A stretch of DNA of 64,000 nt. Source: Galerina marginata. Lineage: Eukaryota > Basidiomycota > Agaricomycetes > Agaricales > Galerinaceae. Positions 46,858 to 58,784 of the stretch are shown here, piece by piece (within the stretch, counting starts at the first letter, position 1; every line of letters starts with the position of its first letter). Under the pieces are notes generated by a model. The model worked only from the letters and a program-made list of their open reading frames with translations. It was not told the origin of the DNA and ran no database searches. The DNA lies in the NCBI GenBank assembly GCA_023014335.1, contig JAECYW010000004.1, positions 2,976,001 through 3,040,000 on the forward strand, in the 5' to 3' direction. Position numbers and translations under genes: made by a program.

Positions 46858-48318
46858 TCAATTTCCTCCTGGAATATACGAAGTGTAACTGGCAGCATCC
46901 TTCTTCACGATTGCTTCAATCTCTGGTCGCACACTGGCAAGCAAATCTTCCGTTGTCTTGACTGGCTTCCAGCCAATTAACCTCGACCTATTGGCACGGC
47001 TACGTGAATTGGTGCCCCAGAAAGTTGAACCCTAACAAACAACATGGTTAAATTCGAATTGGAAGGGTTGCTCGAATTGAGAGCTTACCTGGAAATACAG
47101 TTTAATCTCATCGTCTGTAAACGTGGAAGGTTCCGGGTTGGTGGCTTTGCCAAGCGCGACCAGGTCTTCAGCGATGGCTTTTCCTACTTGATACAGAGTA
47201 TGTTCCCCGTTCTCCCCGAAATAAAAGCCTTCTCGTCCGTGTCCGGTGGAATCTGGGTTTGACCTGATGGCGTCGAACAGAACGACATAAAGATCGGCGA
47301 CTAAGATGAGGTTTGCATCAGTGTCTCTTCTTAGCCGGAGGCGATATAGGCCAACTTACTGTCGTCGATGTGAACATTGTCCCAAATGTTCTTTCCTGCT
47401 CCAACCATACCGCCCCGACCACGAGCAAGGGACGCCCTTATCAGTGAAGGGATTTGTATCGAGTGTACATTTTGAACTCCTAGCTCAGCAATTCGGCCAG
47501 TGGCGATACCGTAAATTGTGGGAGGCAGTATAATGTAGGTTTTAACGTATCCTTAATCATTTGTGTTAGTACAACGTTGTTCATATGTCAGGCGTGAAGC
47601 TCACCCTCTTTGTCGGCCTTTACAAGTTCGAGATCGACATTCCTGTGTTGTTGTGTATCTGCCAGCGTTTCGATCTGGTCTGGATTCAAATCGTCGTAAA
47701 TGGTATCCCAGGAACGGTCGCCAGCAGCATCGTCGGTGATGACACCTGGAGTATGGATGGTAAATTTCTAAATAAATATCAGTAAAGTGAATATGCATGC
47801 CTGTGCCAGACTAATAGAAACTGGTTAGCAAAAGTGATTAACGAGCCCTTGAAAGATAATGACGTACTGTATGGATAAGAGTTGGAATGATGCCTGTTGC
47901 GTTATGGTGCTTTTTCAATCCCCTTAGGATGGCCTGTGCAATTTCAAGATCGTCAGAGTCCGCCTAAGTACGCAGATTAGGGCGTTAGTGCATTTTGTAT
48001 AAGATATTCATAAGAGCTACGTACGATAGACACGACGATATCGGCCTCCGCGACCAGCTTTTCCAGTAAGAGTAGGTCTTTCAACGACCCAGTTACCGCG
48101 TTCACGCCCACGGTCTTGAATTTATCAGCCTTCTCTTGGGAGCGAACGAGGGTCGTAAATTTGAACTTGGAAGCTTCTGGGTGCTCCAAGAAACGCTGCA
48201 AAACGGATCCACCGATGTAACCTTACAACAAACCCCATTAATGTTAACATCCGAAGGTATTAAGTTGGCAACACTCACCAGTGGCGCCTGTGAAGAAGAT
48301 TGTTGTTTGGTTTGACAT
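46858..48318 (-). CDS. NmrA-like NAD(P)-binding protein, paralogue 2
   Basis: Same family and exon pattern as paralogue 1. MSNQTTIFFTGATG plus YIGGSVLQRFLEHPEASKF gives the nucleotide-binding motif. It continues FTTLVRSQEKADKFKTVGV, GVITDDAAGDRSWDTIYDD, IETLADTQQHRNVDLELVKA, YIILPPTIYGIATGRIAELG, GKNIWDNVHIDDVADLYVVL, GREGFYFGENGEHTLYQVGK, NPEPSTFTDDEIKLYFQGST and SRLIGWKPVKTTEDLLASVR, ending KKDAASYTSYIPGGN. It is much closer to paralogue 3 (56.6-58.0 kb) than to the adjacent paralogue 1, which fits the inverted duplication described in the findings. All splice joins are canonical and there is no sign of decay. Confidence 0.85.
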
Positions 48319-49121
48319 TATAAAGTAGTCCAGGCGGTGTAGGGACTCGAAGAGATGGATGGCGATAATCCATGACGATACCTCAGAGAGCTTTTATAGG
48401 GCAAGTCTAAGACATTCTCGAACAGCATCCATCTCGTTCACAAAGCTCAGGGCTTAGTCAACTGCAGCCATTTTCCAATGCATGCGATGAGTAAGCTACC
48501 TATTTCCCGTTTAAACGTTGTTATAAGGGTATAACTAAGCCATTGGACGTTGAGTCAGTTCTTGGTCAGTTCGATAGTGAGTATTATTGGATCACTGACA
48601 TAATGAACATCGGGTGATCATGAAAGCTCTGAAGATGCAGCTCTCACGACGAGATCGGGATTGAAGAAGCCAGCATCGACGTCGAATTCAGCAGTTCTGA
48701 GACGTTTCCTGTTCAAACTGAGAGGAAGGTGGGTTGGTTAAGGCGGTGTCATGTGGACCTGGTAGTTTGCTAGTAGTAACTGTAAATAAAGGCAGATAAA
48801 GAGAACGCCAAAGCTTGCGATTCTACTCTACGCCTTTCTTCCCACGACTTTTCTTTCCAAACGAACGACGACGAGAGGTATCACTCAGAAACGAGGCTTG
48901 AAGCTTGAACTTTCCCTGCCTCTTGCAGCTGCCCAACAGGCCATCTCTCGTAATGTACCGACGTTTTTGGGATTCAGGATCGCTATTAATTAAGCAGGCA
49001 GGCTATTAATAGAACACGATTACAGAGATACAGAGATTCAAGCTGAGGAGCATATCAACGCTTATCTGAACTCAAGTTCATCCATCCAGCATCGTACCTA
49101 CTTCAAGCAGGTTTCGGACAA
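48319..49121. other. Divergent promoter, NmrA-like 2 and F-box gene
   Basis: Shared upstream region of two divergent genes. It holds the TATA box of the reductase and no ORF of note. Confidence 0.45.
48391..48397 (-). promoter_or_regulatory. TATA box of NmrA-like paralogue 2
   Basis: CCCTATAAAAGC on the minus strand, 73-79 bp from the ATG. The same CCCTATAAA context lies upstream of paralogue 3. Confidence 0.6.
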
Positions 49122-50962
49122 ATGGACGTGCCAGTTGGTCTACTCAGCCTTCCGGAGGACCTTCTCGTGCAGGAAATCCTCGCTCATCTTGGTCTATCGT
49201 CTTTAGCATCTTGCATATGCACCTGCCGCCAGCTGCACACCCTCATCTCCTCCTCTGTGCTCCTCAATTACCTAAAGGAATTAGAGATTTCGGGGATGAT
49301 CGACAACTCGGCCTGTTCCCGTCGAGCCATTTCCCTCAAGACACGGTTAGAAATGCTGAGAGAACGCGAGCTGCGTTGGATGAACTTGGACTGGAAATGG
49401 AGAACGGGTGTAGACCCGCCGCCATTGAACGCGGCGGGTACAGGGAGTGTTTTTGACGGCGTACTAATGGTCGCCAAGCGCATGAACCCCAGAGCGGCTG
49501 TAACTGGTTTATATTCGATGAGCCTGCCTCATCAAATGGATAAGCTGCCTCGATGGAAAGACATTGATATTGGACAGCAACACCTCCCTGGCACAGTGGC
49601 TGTTGAGGAAGATCTACTCGCCTGTGTCACAATGTGAGTCGATACGTCTCTGTCTGTCTGTATATCCGAGAGCTTAGCTGTCTTTGGCAGCGAGCAGTGT
49701 CATACCCACAGTCAACGCTTTAACATGAACATCCGCCTCCTAAGATATTCTACTCTCGAGCCACATTCCTCGGCCATCTCACCTGTCCTGCGGGTCACTG
49801 CCTTTTGGACAAGTTACGGCCATCCTACCGTCCACATCTCCATCTGCGGAGACAGCCTTGCATTTGATTTCAGATATTCCATTCGTTCAGACTCTCGTTT
49901 GGTTATTTGGAACTGGAAAACTGGAGTCACGTTGGGACACCTGTGGGAAAAGCAACCTTTGCCAAGGATGGGTTTGGCCTTTCTGACGAAGGATTTGCTT
50001 GTCACGGTTGACCTCGCCAATGCCTCTATAGATGTCATTAAAATCCCCCTGTCCTCAGAACCTCTGGCCAGTAAAGGTGTCACAGATTTGCAGCCCTTCC
50101 TGAGGCTTAAACTTCCTGTGGTACGATCATTTTTCGAGTACGCCGCCGCTAATATTTCTGGGAGACCCAGGCCCATGGCTTCAGACCAGTCAAGCACGGG
50201 GTCGACCCGACCTTTTCTTCATGATCCTCTCAGTACAATTCTATCCATCTACTTCCGTGTCAGCATTAAGAGTATATACGTACCGCTAGGAGCTCCAATC
50301 GAGCCATACCTTGCCTTTTACCTCATTATCCATCGTCGGGTCCTTCTGGAATACATACTACAGCATCCTGCTTCGGTCTCCTCCGGTCAGGCGCAGGACA
50401 GGAATGCCGATATCCCAGAGGTCCCTTGGGAAGATTGGGGGATCGAAAACACCCGGATGTTCGCTTTTGAAGGGAGGAAAGACGAGCTTTCCACTCTATC
50501 TGGAACAAAATGCATCATAACTCAAAACAATAACATAGAGGTTTTAGAATTCGGAAGATTAAAGGTAGCAGCTCACAGAGCCAAGAGGCAGAACGAAAGC
50601 AAGGAGACTGAGGTCAGGCCAGAGGTTACAATTGAACTGGTCGATTACGATGCTCCGTCGATGTATCCTGACCCAAATCGTGTCTTTGGAGAAGACATTA
50701 TCACATGCTTGCCTTATATCAAGAGTACGTATGGAAGTACCGGAATTATTGGACAGCCTAAAGACGGGCTTTGGGAGGGAACTTGGGATAGCATCTTCAT
50801 GGATGAAAGTCATGTTGTTGGAACGAAAGTCAGTCCTTGCAATTCCTCTCTTGTTCTTTAAATGATTGGCTCTTCTCACAATGGAACATTCTTTTGTAGG
50901 AATCGATATCCGATGATGGAGCAACTCGCATTCAAAAATTAGACATGCTCTATTTTGGATGA
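49122..50962 (+). CDS. F-box protein
   Basis: Three exons (49122-49633, 49691-50828, 50900-50962), 570 residues. An F-box lies at residues 7-50: LLSLPEDLLVQEILAHLGLSSLASCICTCRQLHTLI. This is the Skp1-binding part of SCF ubiquitin ligases. The remainder has no named domain but shows a WD-like strand pattern (HISICGDSLAFDF, SRLVIWNWKTGVTLGHLW, FLTKDLLVTVDLANASIDVI), then PYLAFYLIIHRRVLLEYIL and EDWGIENTRMFAFEGRKDEL. This architecture is widely expanded in mushroom-forming fungi and the target is unknown. The last exon uses a GTCAGT donor. A decayed paralogue lies at 54.8-56.0 kb in inverted orientation. Confidence 0.83.
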
Positions 50963-51301
50963 TGCTCGTTGCCTATGTATAGGAACCCAGGTCGAAAGGT
51001 CCTCCATGTATATATGTGACCCATTTATTAAATACCAAACCTCTGCTACCTCTTCAGTCCCGTACCCTGAAATGAGGTGTACGCCACACTCTTGCCTTAT
51101 TTAGGAAGAGCATATTGCAGTGCTATTAATAGGCCACTCCCTGATCGAAAAGTGGCTGGTCTTCAATCAAGAGATATTACACGTATTCTACACACAGTAA
51201 TCTACAAACATAAGCAAGGCAAAGTCATCAACTTTCAAATGCCGCGCAATTAGCACAGCAGCCACCGACATTCGAGCTAGGATTCTGAGCGATGCTTTGG
51301 G
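50963..51301. other. Convergent 3' flanks
   Basis: Intergenic sequence between the F-box and MFS genes; no gene seen. Confidence 0.4.
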
Positions 51302-53616
51302 TCACCTTCTTGGGCTTTCGGTCACTTCATCGTCCACATCCGATATAGTCTGGTACGTATATTCTCTTGTGTGAGAGCGCGATTCTAAGTCTTCACCGAT
51401 TCGTGGCGTGTGCACCAGAATTATATTTTCTTCCGCTGGAGATATTCGGCTCAGGAAAAAGACGACGGAGTACAGCAGGCAGGCCGCCAGGACAAATATG
51501 GCTTCTGGGAAATTAGCCACTGTCGACCCATAAGTCAGGGCATAAATGTATGGCTTCAGGATGGAGCAGGGGTTAGAATGTGCGAATGTAATGGAAAAGA
51601 GGGATGAGACATACCGAGATGATATGGGCGATTGCGGATAGTACACCCATTGCGCCAAATAGTGCTCCAACCTCTGAGCCTCGTCCACAAGCATGAAGAC
51701 ATACTGCCCCTAGAGAGTGTAATGCCGGGTTTCCTCCTGATGTGAAGGAGGAGAGACAGGAAAGCGCCACGAAAGTCGGCTGGGAGTTGTTCGATATGAG
51801 GGCCACGAGACTGTCAGCGAATCCGTCAACGGCGAGGGAAATTTGCGCGAGGTAGCGGTCGAAATTTAGCTCTTTTGAGATGTCATGCACATTGGGATTC
51901 CTGCCTGCAGTGCTGGTAGACTTGGGCTTTAAGTACGAGAGAAGGACTGGTGTATTGGAGCGTCAGTGATGCTGGTAGATGAAAAAAATGCAACGGCTGG
52001 TATCACTGACTTGGAAGGAATACTAGTAAGTTAAAAGCCCGAGTGATCCAAAGAGTAGACATGTAGTAACCCAGCTATCATTTCGAGTTAGAAATCGTCG
52101 TATGAGTCTTAATAAACCATGCCTGTGCAGTAGTCCACGTGTAGACATGTTGAGCATAAAGATATTTCGCAGAGTAAACACCCTGACAAATGAGGTGAGC
52201 AAAAAATCCCAGTGAAAGACGCGTTGCTTACTGTCGAGACGAGGTAGAGAAACAAGCTTAACCCCACCAAGGTCATGTTATAGTTAAACCTAGAAGAACC
52301 GGGTATCCGACGTGGGGTGAACATTGATACTGGCAAGAGCAATGCAGAAATGAAGTTGACGAATAATCGGCGGACAGCTAATAATGGTGATGTCTTGAAC
52401 GAAAGATCACTTTGGATACGAGACTCCACAGCTTGCGACGGGGGGTTTAGGGATTCAGGGCAGATAAAGATGACATATAGCAACGTAAGGGTAATGAGTG
52501 TGATACTTCCGAAGAAGAATCCATCATTGTAGCCCTTGGGAGGGAAAAAAATGCCTCCAATCTGTACCAGAAGAGGTCAGAACGCCATAGAATCTTCCAA
52601 GAAGATTGCTTACCCATGGACCAATTGCTAGTCCAACGAACACCATCCCTTGTACTGTCGAAAAAATCGTGGAACTAAGAGGCATCGGCAACAATTTCAG
52701 TGGAGGTAATAATTTTATCTTACCGAGAACCATGGCGAGTGCAATCAGAAATATATCTGAGGGCAAATGAGGATCGCATCCACTGCAATACAGAGACACT
52801 CACGCGTGGACGACACCATTGAAAGTAGATAAGCCACCCACAAATCCTTCAATAATAGGGCCGACAAGGATGAATTTTTCTGCATGTCGCCCGAAGAGAG
52901 AATCGGGTCTCATCACGAGCACAAATACCGCCTCCCTGTGTCCCATATTAATTAGCGCCTAAATACGGGATGTATTTTGACTACACTTACATGCACAATG
53001 CACCGATGAGAAAGGTCGACAAAATTAGCTTTCTTCCTTGTGTATCCCCCAGCCGACTCCAGAAACCTGTCGATATCGCACTGAGGACGCTCATTGTAGT
53101 TACAACAGCTACATTGCGATAATTACTCATGTCAATTACACATACATCTAATTTGATAATAATATTGTAACTTACCAGCTTGAATTTTAGCAGCTCGGGC
53201 CTGAACTTCTGCATCCCCACAATTCTCGGTGAATGAAAGTAGGTCGTTAACTCCAGGCGAGTCACCACTAAGAGACCGACAGGCGATAGCTTTGTAGACC
53301 TGTATACGAGGAGCCATTGTTACGCCCCGCTATAGAGAAAACCACGAGGCATGAAGACTGTCCCAAAGGAATGACGTAAAATTCCATACCGACATCGACA
53401 TGACGAGCACAACGGGGATTAACCTGTAAGGACCCTTGAGCCAACTAGACTAACACTGTCAAAAAATGACTCTCACCAGAATGGATGAGCATCCCATGAT
53501 AACCTCCTCAAATATGAGGAGGTCCTCATTGTCGACCGTTGCATGCCAGACATGCGTGGGTCTAAAAGTGAATCTTCTTCGGAGCCTTCGTCTAAACGTT
53601 GTGCCGCGGCGGGCAT
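51302..53616 (-). CDS. MFS transporter
   Basis: Multi-exon membrane transporter on the minus strand. The first exon MPAAAQRLDEGSEEDSLLD carries an acidic cytoplasmic N-terminus. Short exons then give LIPVVLVMSMSRGVTMAPRI (first helix), VVTTMSVLSAISTGFWSRLGDTQGRK with the MFS signature GxxxDxxGRK, MVFVGLAIGPWVSNLLG, NMTLVGLSLFLYLVSTVS, KYLYAQHVYTW, and a last helix FVLAACLLYSVVFFLSRI before a hydrophilic tail ending EVTESPRR. The same blocks in the same order occur in the MFS gene at 1-1759. The gene is at the centre of the inverted duplication. Substrate unknown; export of small molecules is typical. Confidence 0.82.
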
Positions 53617-54824
53617 TATGCGGTCACGAGCAGTAGAGATCCTGCAGGGAATAAGAAGTGGGATGGGAGGAACTGCAGCGAGTTGGTGGTCGAGCACAAG
53701 ATGCAACAAGCAGAAAGGAGAGGAAACTTGTATAATTGGGGCGCGCAGTTATATAACACGTCGTAGCGGGGCCGGGGGCGAGTAGAGTTGTCGGTGTCAA
53801 GCCTGTCTAATATTATCAGATAAGTCGGGCAACAGCGGATCTAAATCAGTCCTCACGTGTCGCCTGAATGTTTATCAGATAAGAACGCCATCATAACTAC
53901 CCTTGTGCTGGGCCTAGAGCCTGCTCCAAGCTGCCTATTTTCTATCAACTACACAGAAAGACATTCGCCTCAGTTCAGAGTCTAGATAAAACCCATTTCC
54001 GTAACAATTTGTTAGCATTCCAGTTCTCAAAGTATCCGTTGAGTATCCGCGGACACTCGGATCAAAGCATCGTTGAAAGGGGTTTAGAGGTATTGGATTC
54101 ACGCAGGAAATCGAGTCTAGGACGTATCGGCTGAGTGATTCAGTGAAGGAGTCCAAGTGTCAGTGATACACATGATATTTCGGCATCTCGCCAAAAACAT
54201 CTGGATTAGGCTATTTTAACCCTGACATTCGGGGTAGAAATTGAGGTAAGTACATAAGGAGGCAAGGTAAGGAGGCGAGACCCTCGATTTGCGTTGTGCT
54301 CATGCGGTACATCTGCCATTCTGGTATGATAGTGTCCCACACAGAATACAAGATAGCTCACCTTTAATAATGATACGGAGGGAAAATTTCGGCAATGGAG
54401 AGTCGCCAAAGAAAGGTTTATTGGGGCTATGCGGTCCGCGCAGGTACTGACAAAGTACTGACAAGTAGATCGCACGCGATCACAAGGAAAAGATGTAGCC
54501 GTGTCCAGGTGAGTCGCTCCTTAGGGCAAGTCGGGGACAAGATACGTCTCGTTTTTGTACCAGTGAGTACACTCGCTCAAACGAAGAATCTATCAATAGT
54601 GGCACATTCTCAGACACTCTCCGAGTCTCGCGCTAAATATATGGTGACTCCGACAAACTAACCTGTAGCTAACCGACAGCCTTATAAGCACGATAAACAC
54701 CATTTTTATAGCATCATGACAAATAAAGACCAAGACCTACGAGCAAAACAGAGAAAGTCTAAAGTATCTGGCATGCGTAGAATTCGACTCCTACGAATTT
54801 AGTTCCGTTGTGTAAGCCGTATTA
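53617..54824. other. Upstream region of MFS gene, no gene supported
   Basis: About 1.2 kb with short ORFs only. It separates the MFS gene from the F-box pseudogene. No recognisable repeat ends were seen. Confidence 0.4.
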
Positions 54825-55956
54825 TCAAAAAGCATAATGTAAAGTAGGTACTTTTATTCGTCCCAAGGATATCGTCGACTTGTCCCAAATCCCTTCATCG
54901 GATCGTACGCGTTCAACAGTTTCGGTAATACCACCACGCATACATACTCCTGATGTATGGCAAACACGTCGTAATTTCTTCTTCAATATACCTTTCGAGG
55001 AAAATATACATTCAGCTGTTTCGGCACATTCGCTGGGCGTTTGCGCATCCAAGCCGCTATCTTCATTGTCGTTTCGACTGTAGTAAATTGAGCCAGCTAC
55101 AGTGGCAAGGTTGTCATTTGTTCGTTTACATGCAAGCATCCGGGTGTTTTCCTTGCCCCATTCCTTCCAGGAATTTCTGGTATGTTGCATAGCGGTTGAT
55201 CTCCGAAAGCCAAGCGACTTTTGTAAGGAGCACTCGGAGATGTACGATCAAAAAGAAGGCAAGATATGGTCCAGTCCCAGAAAATAACAGATTATTGCTG
55301 ATGTGAAGAAAGGTGGACAGAATACTACTGAGGGCCATTAACAGAAGGACGGGTTAATCAAATCTTTTTAGAAGAAGAGAGGCTTTCGGGCTGGATTCCG
55401 CAGTAAAATCAGCAGAGGTGTGTTCATAGAGTAGAAGAGCTGTAACTCAGGCAGTTAAGCCTTAGGATAGCTTGCACTTACACCTGCCGAGTTTCGCCAC
55501 CAGGTGAGGATTCCGCAGATAAAGAATATAACTTTATCAATAAACGCCAATAAACGCCTTCCGAGGTTGACGTTGACAAGTAAATTTTCCCCTGGAATTC
55601 CAAACCCATTCTCCAATCTTTATGCTGTTGTCTATCAGCAACCCAGTTTTCCAGTTCCATACAGATCTACGACTTAGAGCGCGGATGAAGAAGAAGGCCA
55701 GGTTGTCGCCGCAGACAGATGGGAGCGTGGTAAGATTGCCGTCTGATGCCCTCTGATAGGTACAGGCAGTTGGAATAGGGGAGGCAGCCAAAGGACGAGG
55801 CTCAGGTAGAGAGTATCGGGAGAAGTGCCAGTGTGCCAGGAATGTGATGGTTGTCCCAATCCACAGTCTAACGTTGGTTGCATTCTAAAGATTGGACAAG
55901 ATTTCTTGGATGAGAAGAGCCTCGGGAATGGTGAGCAGGGAAACTAGCGGGTTCAT
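54825..55956 (-). pseudogene. Decayed F-box paralogue
   Basis: Minus-strand relic of the F-box gene at 49122. The start reads MNPLVSLLTIPEALLIQEIL, paralleling LLSLPEDLLVQEIL of the intact gene, but stops at a TAG after 23 codons. A large part of the first exon is missing. Homology resumes as DWDNHHIPGTLA (intact: DIDIGQQHLPGTVA) and SRYSLPEPRPLAASPIPTAC. Later it reads SVCGDNLAFFFIRA with VWNWKTG, PYLAFFLIVHLRVLL and WKEWGKENTRMLACKRTND (intact: WEDWGIENTRMFAFEGRKD). The pieces lie in different frames with indels, so it cannot make the full protein. Confidence 0.8.
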
Positions 55957-56562
55957 TTGTTTGGACTCCAGGACGCAAAGATATTGATGACTGAAGCTTG
56001 AGGTCCAAACGCAGGAACGCTCGACGGCCATGGGATCGGATGATATAAGCGAACGCCATCAGTGATTCTATTAATAACTCACAGTGTTATCCGTCGCTTC
56101 AAGTTTTCGTAGTGGCCTCCTTCATTGTTCAACTTGTTCGGCTTCCCGCCACCATCTGACATCGCCTTATGATATATGAGGTGGTTTCAAGTTTCCGACT
56201 GCTCTCTTTGTGTGGACAGGGACTTCTTTCATCCCGATCTCGTCGTGATTGATGAGACAGCTTCGTCAAGTTCTCACCACAGTGGCTTAATAATACTGTC
56301 CAATCTACACTCAAAGCTTAAGGCTTAGTATAGTCTTTTGATTTTGAAGCACCTTTAAGAAGCAGGTGAATTACTCATCCAAATAGATTGCATTGGGAAG
56401 CGGGGACAGTTTGGTGACCAAGCGACTCGAGTTGGGCTTGTGCGGACAGATTCTATTTGATTCATATGTTTAGACCTGACCCTATAAAGCCCTCCAAAGG
56501 TTCGCAATGGACTAAGCATCAACTTTCATCTTCAAACCCCCGCCCTAGGTAACATTAGCCCA
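55957..56562. other. Upstream region of NmrA-like paralogue 3
   Basis: Spacer corresponding in position to 48319-49121. No gene; the TATA box is listed separately. Confidence 0.45.
56483..56489 (+). promoter_or_regulatory. TATA box of NmrA-like paralogue 3
   Basis: CCCTATAAAGCCC, about 74-80 bp upstream of the ATG, resembling the TATA context of paralogue 2. Confidence 0.6.
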
Positions 56563-57993
56563 ATGTCGACTCAAACAAAGATCTTCATCACCGGCGCTAC
56601 TGGTAAGGGTCGCATAGTTATCTCCTTTGGGATATTTCAATTGATGCACCTGCATGGTAGGTTTCATCGGTGGATCTATTCTGCAACGCCTTTTGGACCA
56701 CCCAGACGCTGCTAAATTCAACTTTACGGCGCTAGTTCGCTCAAAAGAGAAGGCCGATAAATTTAATGCAATAGGCGTGAAAGGGGTGACCGGGACACTG
56801 CAAGACCTGCCTTTACTGGAAGACCTGTCCGCGGATGCGGATATCGTCCTCTCAAACGTGAGCATCTCTTATGAAATGCCTCGGTAAAATGTATCTATAA
56901 CTTACTTTGCATATTTAGGCGGATAATGACGACCTAGATATGGCTCAGGCCATCCTGAGAGGGATGAAGAGACACAGATATGCAACCGGTGTCATTCCGA
57001 CGCTTATTCATACCGTATGTCCTTTTAGTTTAAAGCCGGTTCTCTTCTGATCAACTTCCATTAGTCTGGTACAGGTATGCAGGCTTATTTTTCTGAAAGT
57101 TTCATGAGGAATTTACCGCGTACCTCACAGGCTGCCTCGCTGACGATGCTACTGGAGATCGTGTCGGGGAGGTAATTTACGACGACCTGAATCCAGACCA
57201 GATCGAGACATTGGCAGATACACAGCAACACAGAAATGTCGACCTTGAACTCGTAAAGGCGGACAAAGAAGGCAAGTCGTAGTCCTAATCTATTAGGAAA
57301 GTGGTTGTAACAAGAACGTCCAGGATATGTCAAAACTTATATTGTTCTACCCTCCCACATCTATGGTCTTGCCACGGGAAAACTTGTTGACCTGGGAATT
57401 CAAAATCCGCAATCCATTCTGATTCCATTGCTCACAAGAGCTGCTCTGTCCCGCGGCCGAGGCGGTATGGTTGGCGCTGGTAGGAACGTTTGGCCAAATG
57501 TTCATATCGACGATGGTACGCTGCTCATTTCCTCACCTTGTGTTTAAAGTCATGCTCATGAGGATTTCGTCCCAGTCGCCGATCTGTATATTATTTTATT
57601 CGACTTGATCAGGTCAAACCCGGCTTCAGTTGGACACGGGCGAGAAGGGTTCTATTTCGGGGAGAACGGGGAAAATACGTTCTATGACATGATCAAGGCC
57701 ATAGCTGAAGGCCTCGTTACAGTTGGAAAAGCCACCAACCCAGAGCCTTCTACTTTTACGGACGAAGAGATCAAGCTGTACTTCCAAGTAAGTTGACAAC
57801 ATCAGCAACCCCTCAATTTAAAGTATTAATATGTTTTTTATATTAGGGTTCGACCTTCTGGGGCTCTAATTCACGCTGCCATGCTAACCGGTCAAGAGCA
57901 ATCGGTTGGAAGCCTGTTAAAACCACTCAAGACCTGCTCGCTAGTATACTACCTGAGATTGAGGTCATCCTGAAGAAGGATGCTGCCACTTAA
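56563..57993 (+). CDS. NmrA-like NAD(P)-binding protein, paralogue 3
   Basis: The start MSTQTKIFITGATG and, after a 58 bp intron, FIGGSILQRLLDHPDAAKF give the dinucleotide-binding GxxGxxG. It then reads FTALVRSKEKADKFNAIGV, AQAILRGMKRHRYATGVIPT, SGTGCLADDATGDRVGEVIY, IETLADTQQHRNVDLELVKA, YVKTYIVLPSHIYGLATGKL, GRNVWPNVHIDDVADLYIIL, GREGFYFGENGENTFYDMIK, FTDEEIKLYFQGSTFWGSNS and GWKPVKTTQDLLASILPEIE, ending KKDAAT at 57993. A tiny exon coding SGTG is flanked by two introns near 57064. It is very close to paralogue 2, with identical stretches such as QIETLADTQQHRNVDLELVK. Intact and probably expressed; the reaction is unknown. Confidence 0.85.
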
Positions 57994-58784
57994 AAAGTAC
58001 AGAGATCAGCTAAGAGCTTTGTATTTGAAAAATTAGGCAGTTGCCTATCAGATTGTATTTTAAGGTGTCTCCTGTCGTATGATCGATGTCTGTAGCCATT
58101 ATTATTTAAGTACTTATAAATTATAATTCTCCTCCATCATATGTAGGACTGTTTTGGTATAAATTAGACGGTAAAATGCTCAGAAACTCAAAAGCGGTTA
58201 TGAAGAACGCAACACATGGTTCGCGGGGGGTGAAACTGTTACACTGGAAAGTTGTTGCAGTCGAAGTCCACCAGTTTTCGTTCATTGAACCACATACGAA
58301 GGAGCTACCGAATTTCGAGGCACTGGCATATACAAGCAAGCTTGCTAAAGTATTTGGCGTGTACGTTCTTGAACGCCTTGAAGTCTTCTTGTATAGTGTA
58401 CAACTCCAGTTCAAAATAACAGAAATTTGTTCATTATTTGAAGGCTTGAAAAATACGGGGTTTAATTGATCAAACCACGCCTTAATAAGCTGTTATAACA
58501 CTTTCCATTCCATTCCATAGCATTTCTTCTACTGAATTTAATCGACTTATGAATCGCGCCTTGTGGCAACCCCTATTTGCGTAAGCACGTGGTGAGCACT
58601 GTTTACGTCATCCATTATATCCTGCGGCTGCGCTATTCAGTATTCTAGTCCTGACGTTGTCCTGACGTTGCTCTCGAGTCTCAAATTCTCAGTCGGCAGG
58701 GTACTCTCCGCCCATCGGGCAGCTTTTAATAGAGTGCTCAGAAGAGCTCAACGTCTAGGCCAACATTTCGCTGTCAGGGGGGTG
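57994..58784. other. Intergenic, no gene supported
   Basis: Holds a 97-codon ORF on each strand around 58121-58469. The two overlap and neither has a known domain or splice partner. The frame before 58785 opens on TTG, so it is not taken as coding. Confidence 0.35.

Noticed and set aside
58121..58469. 97-codon ORFs on both strands
   Set aside because: They overlap on opposite strands, have no domain and no splice partners. Either could be chance.
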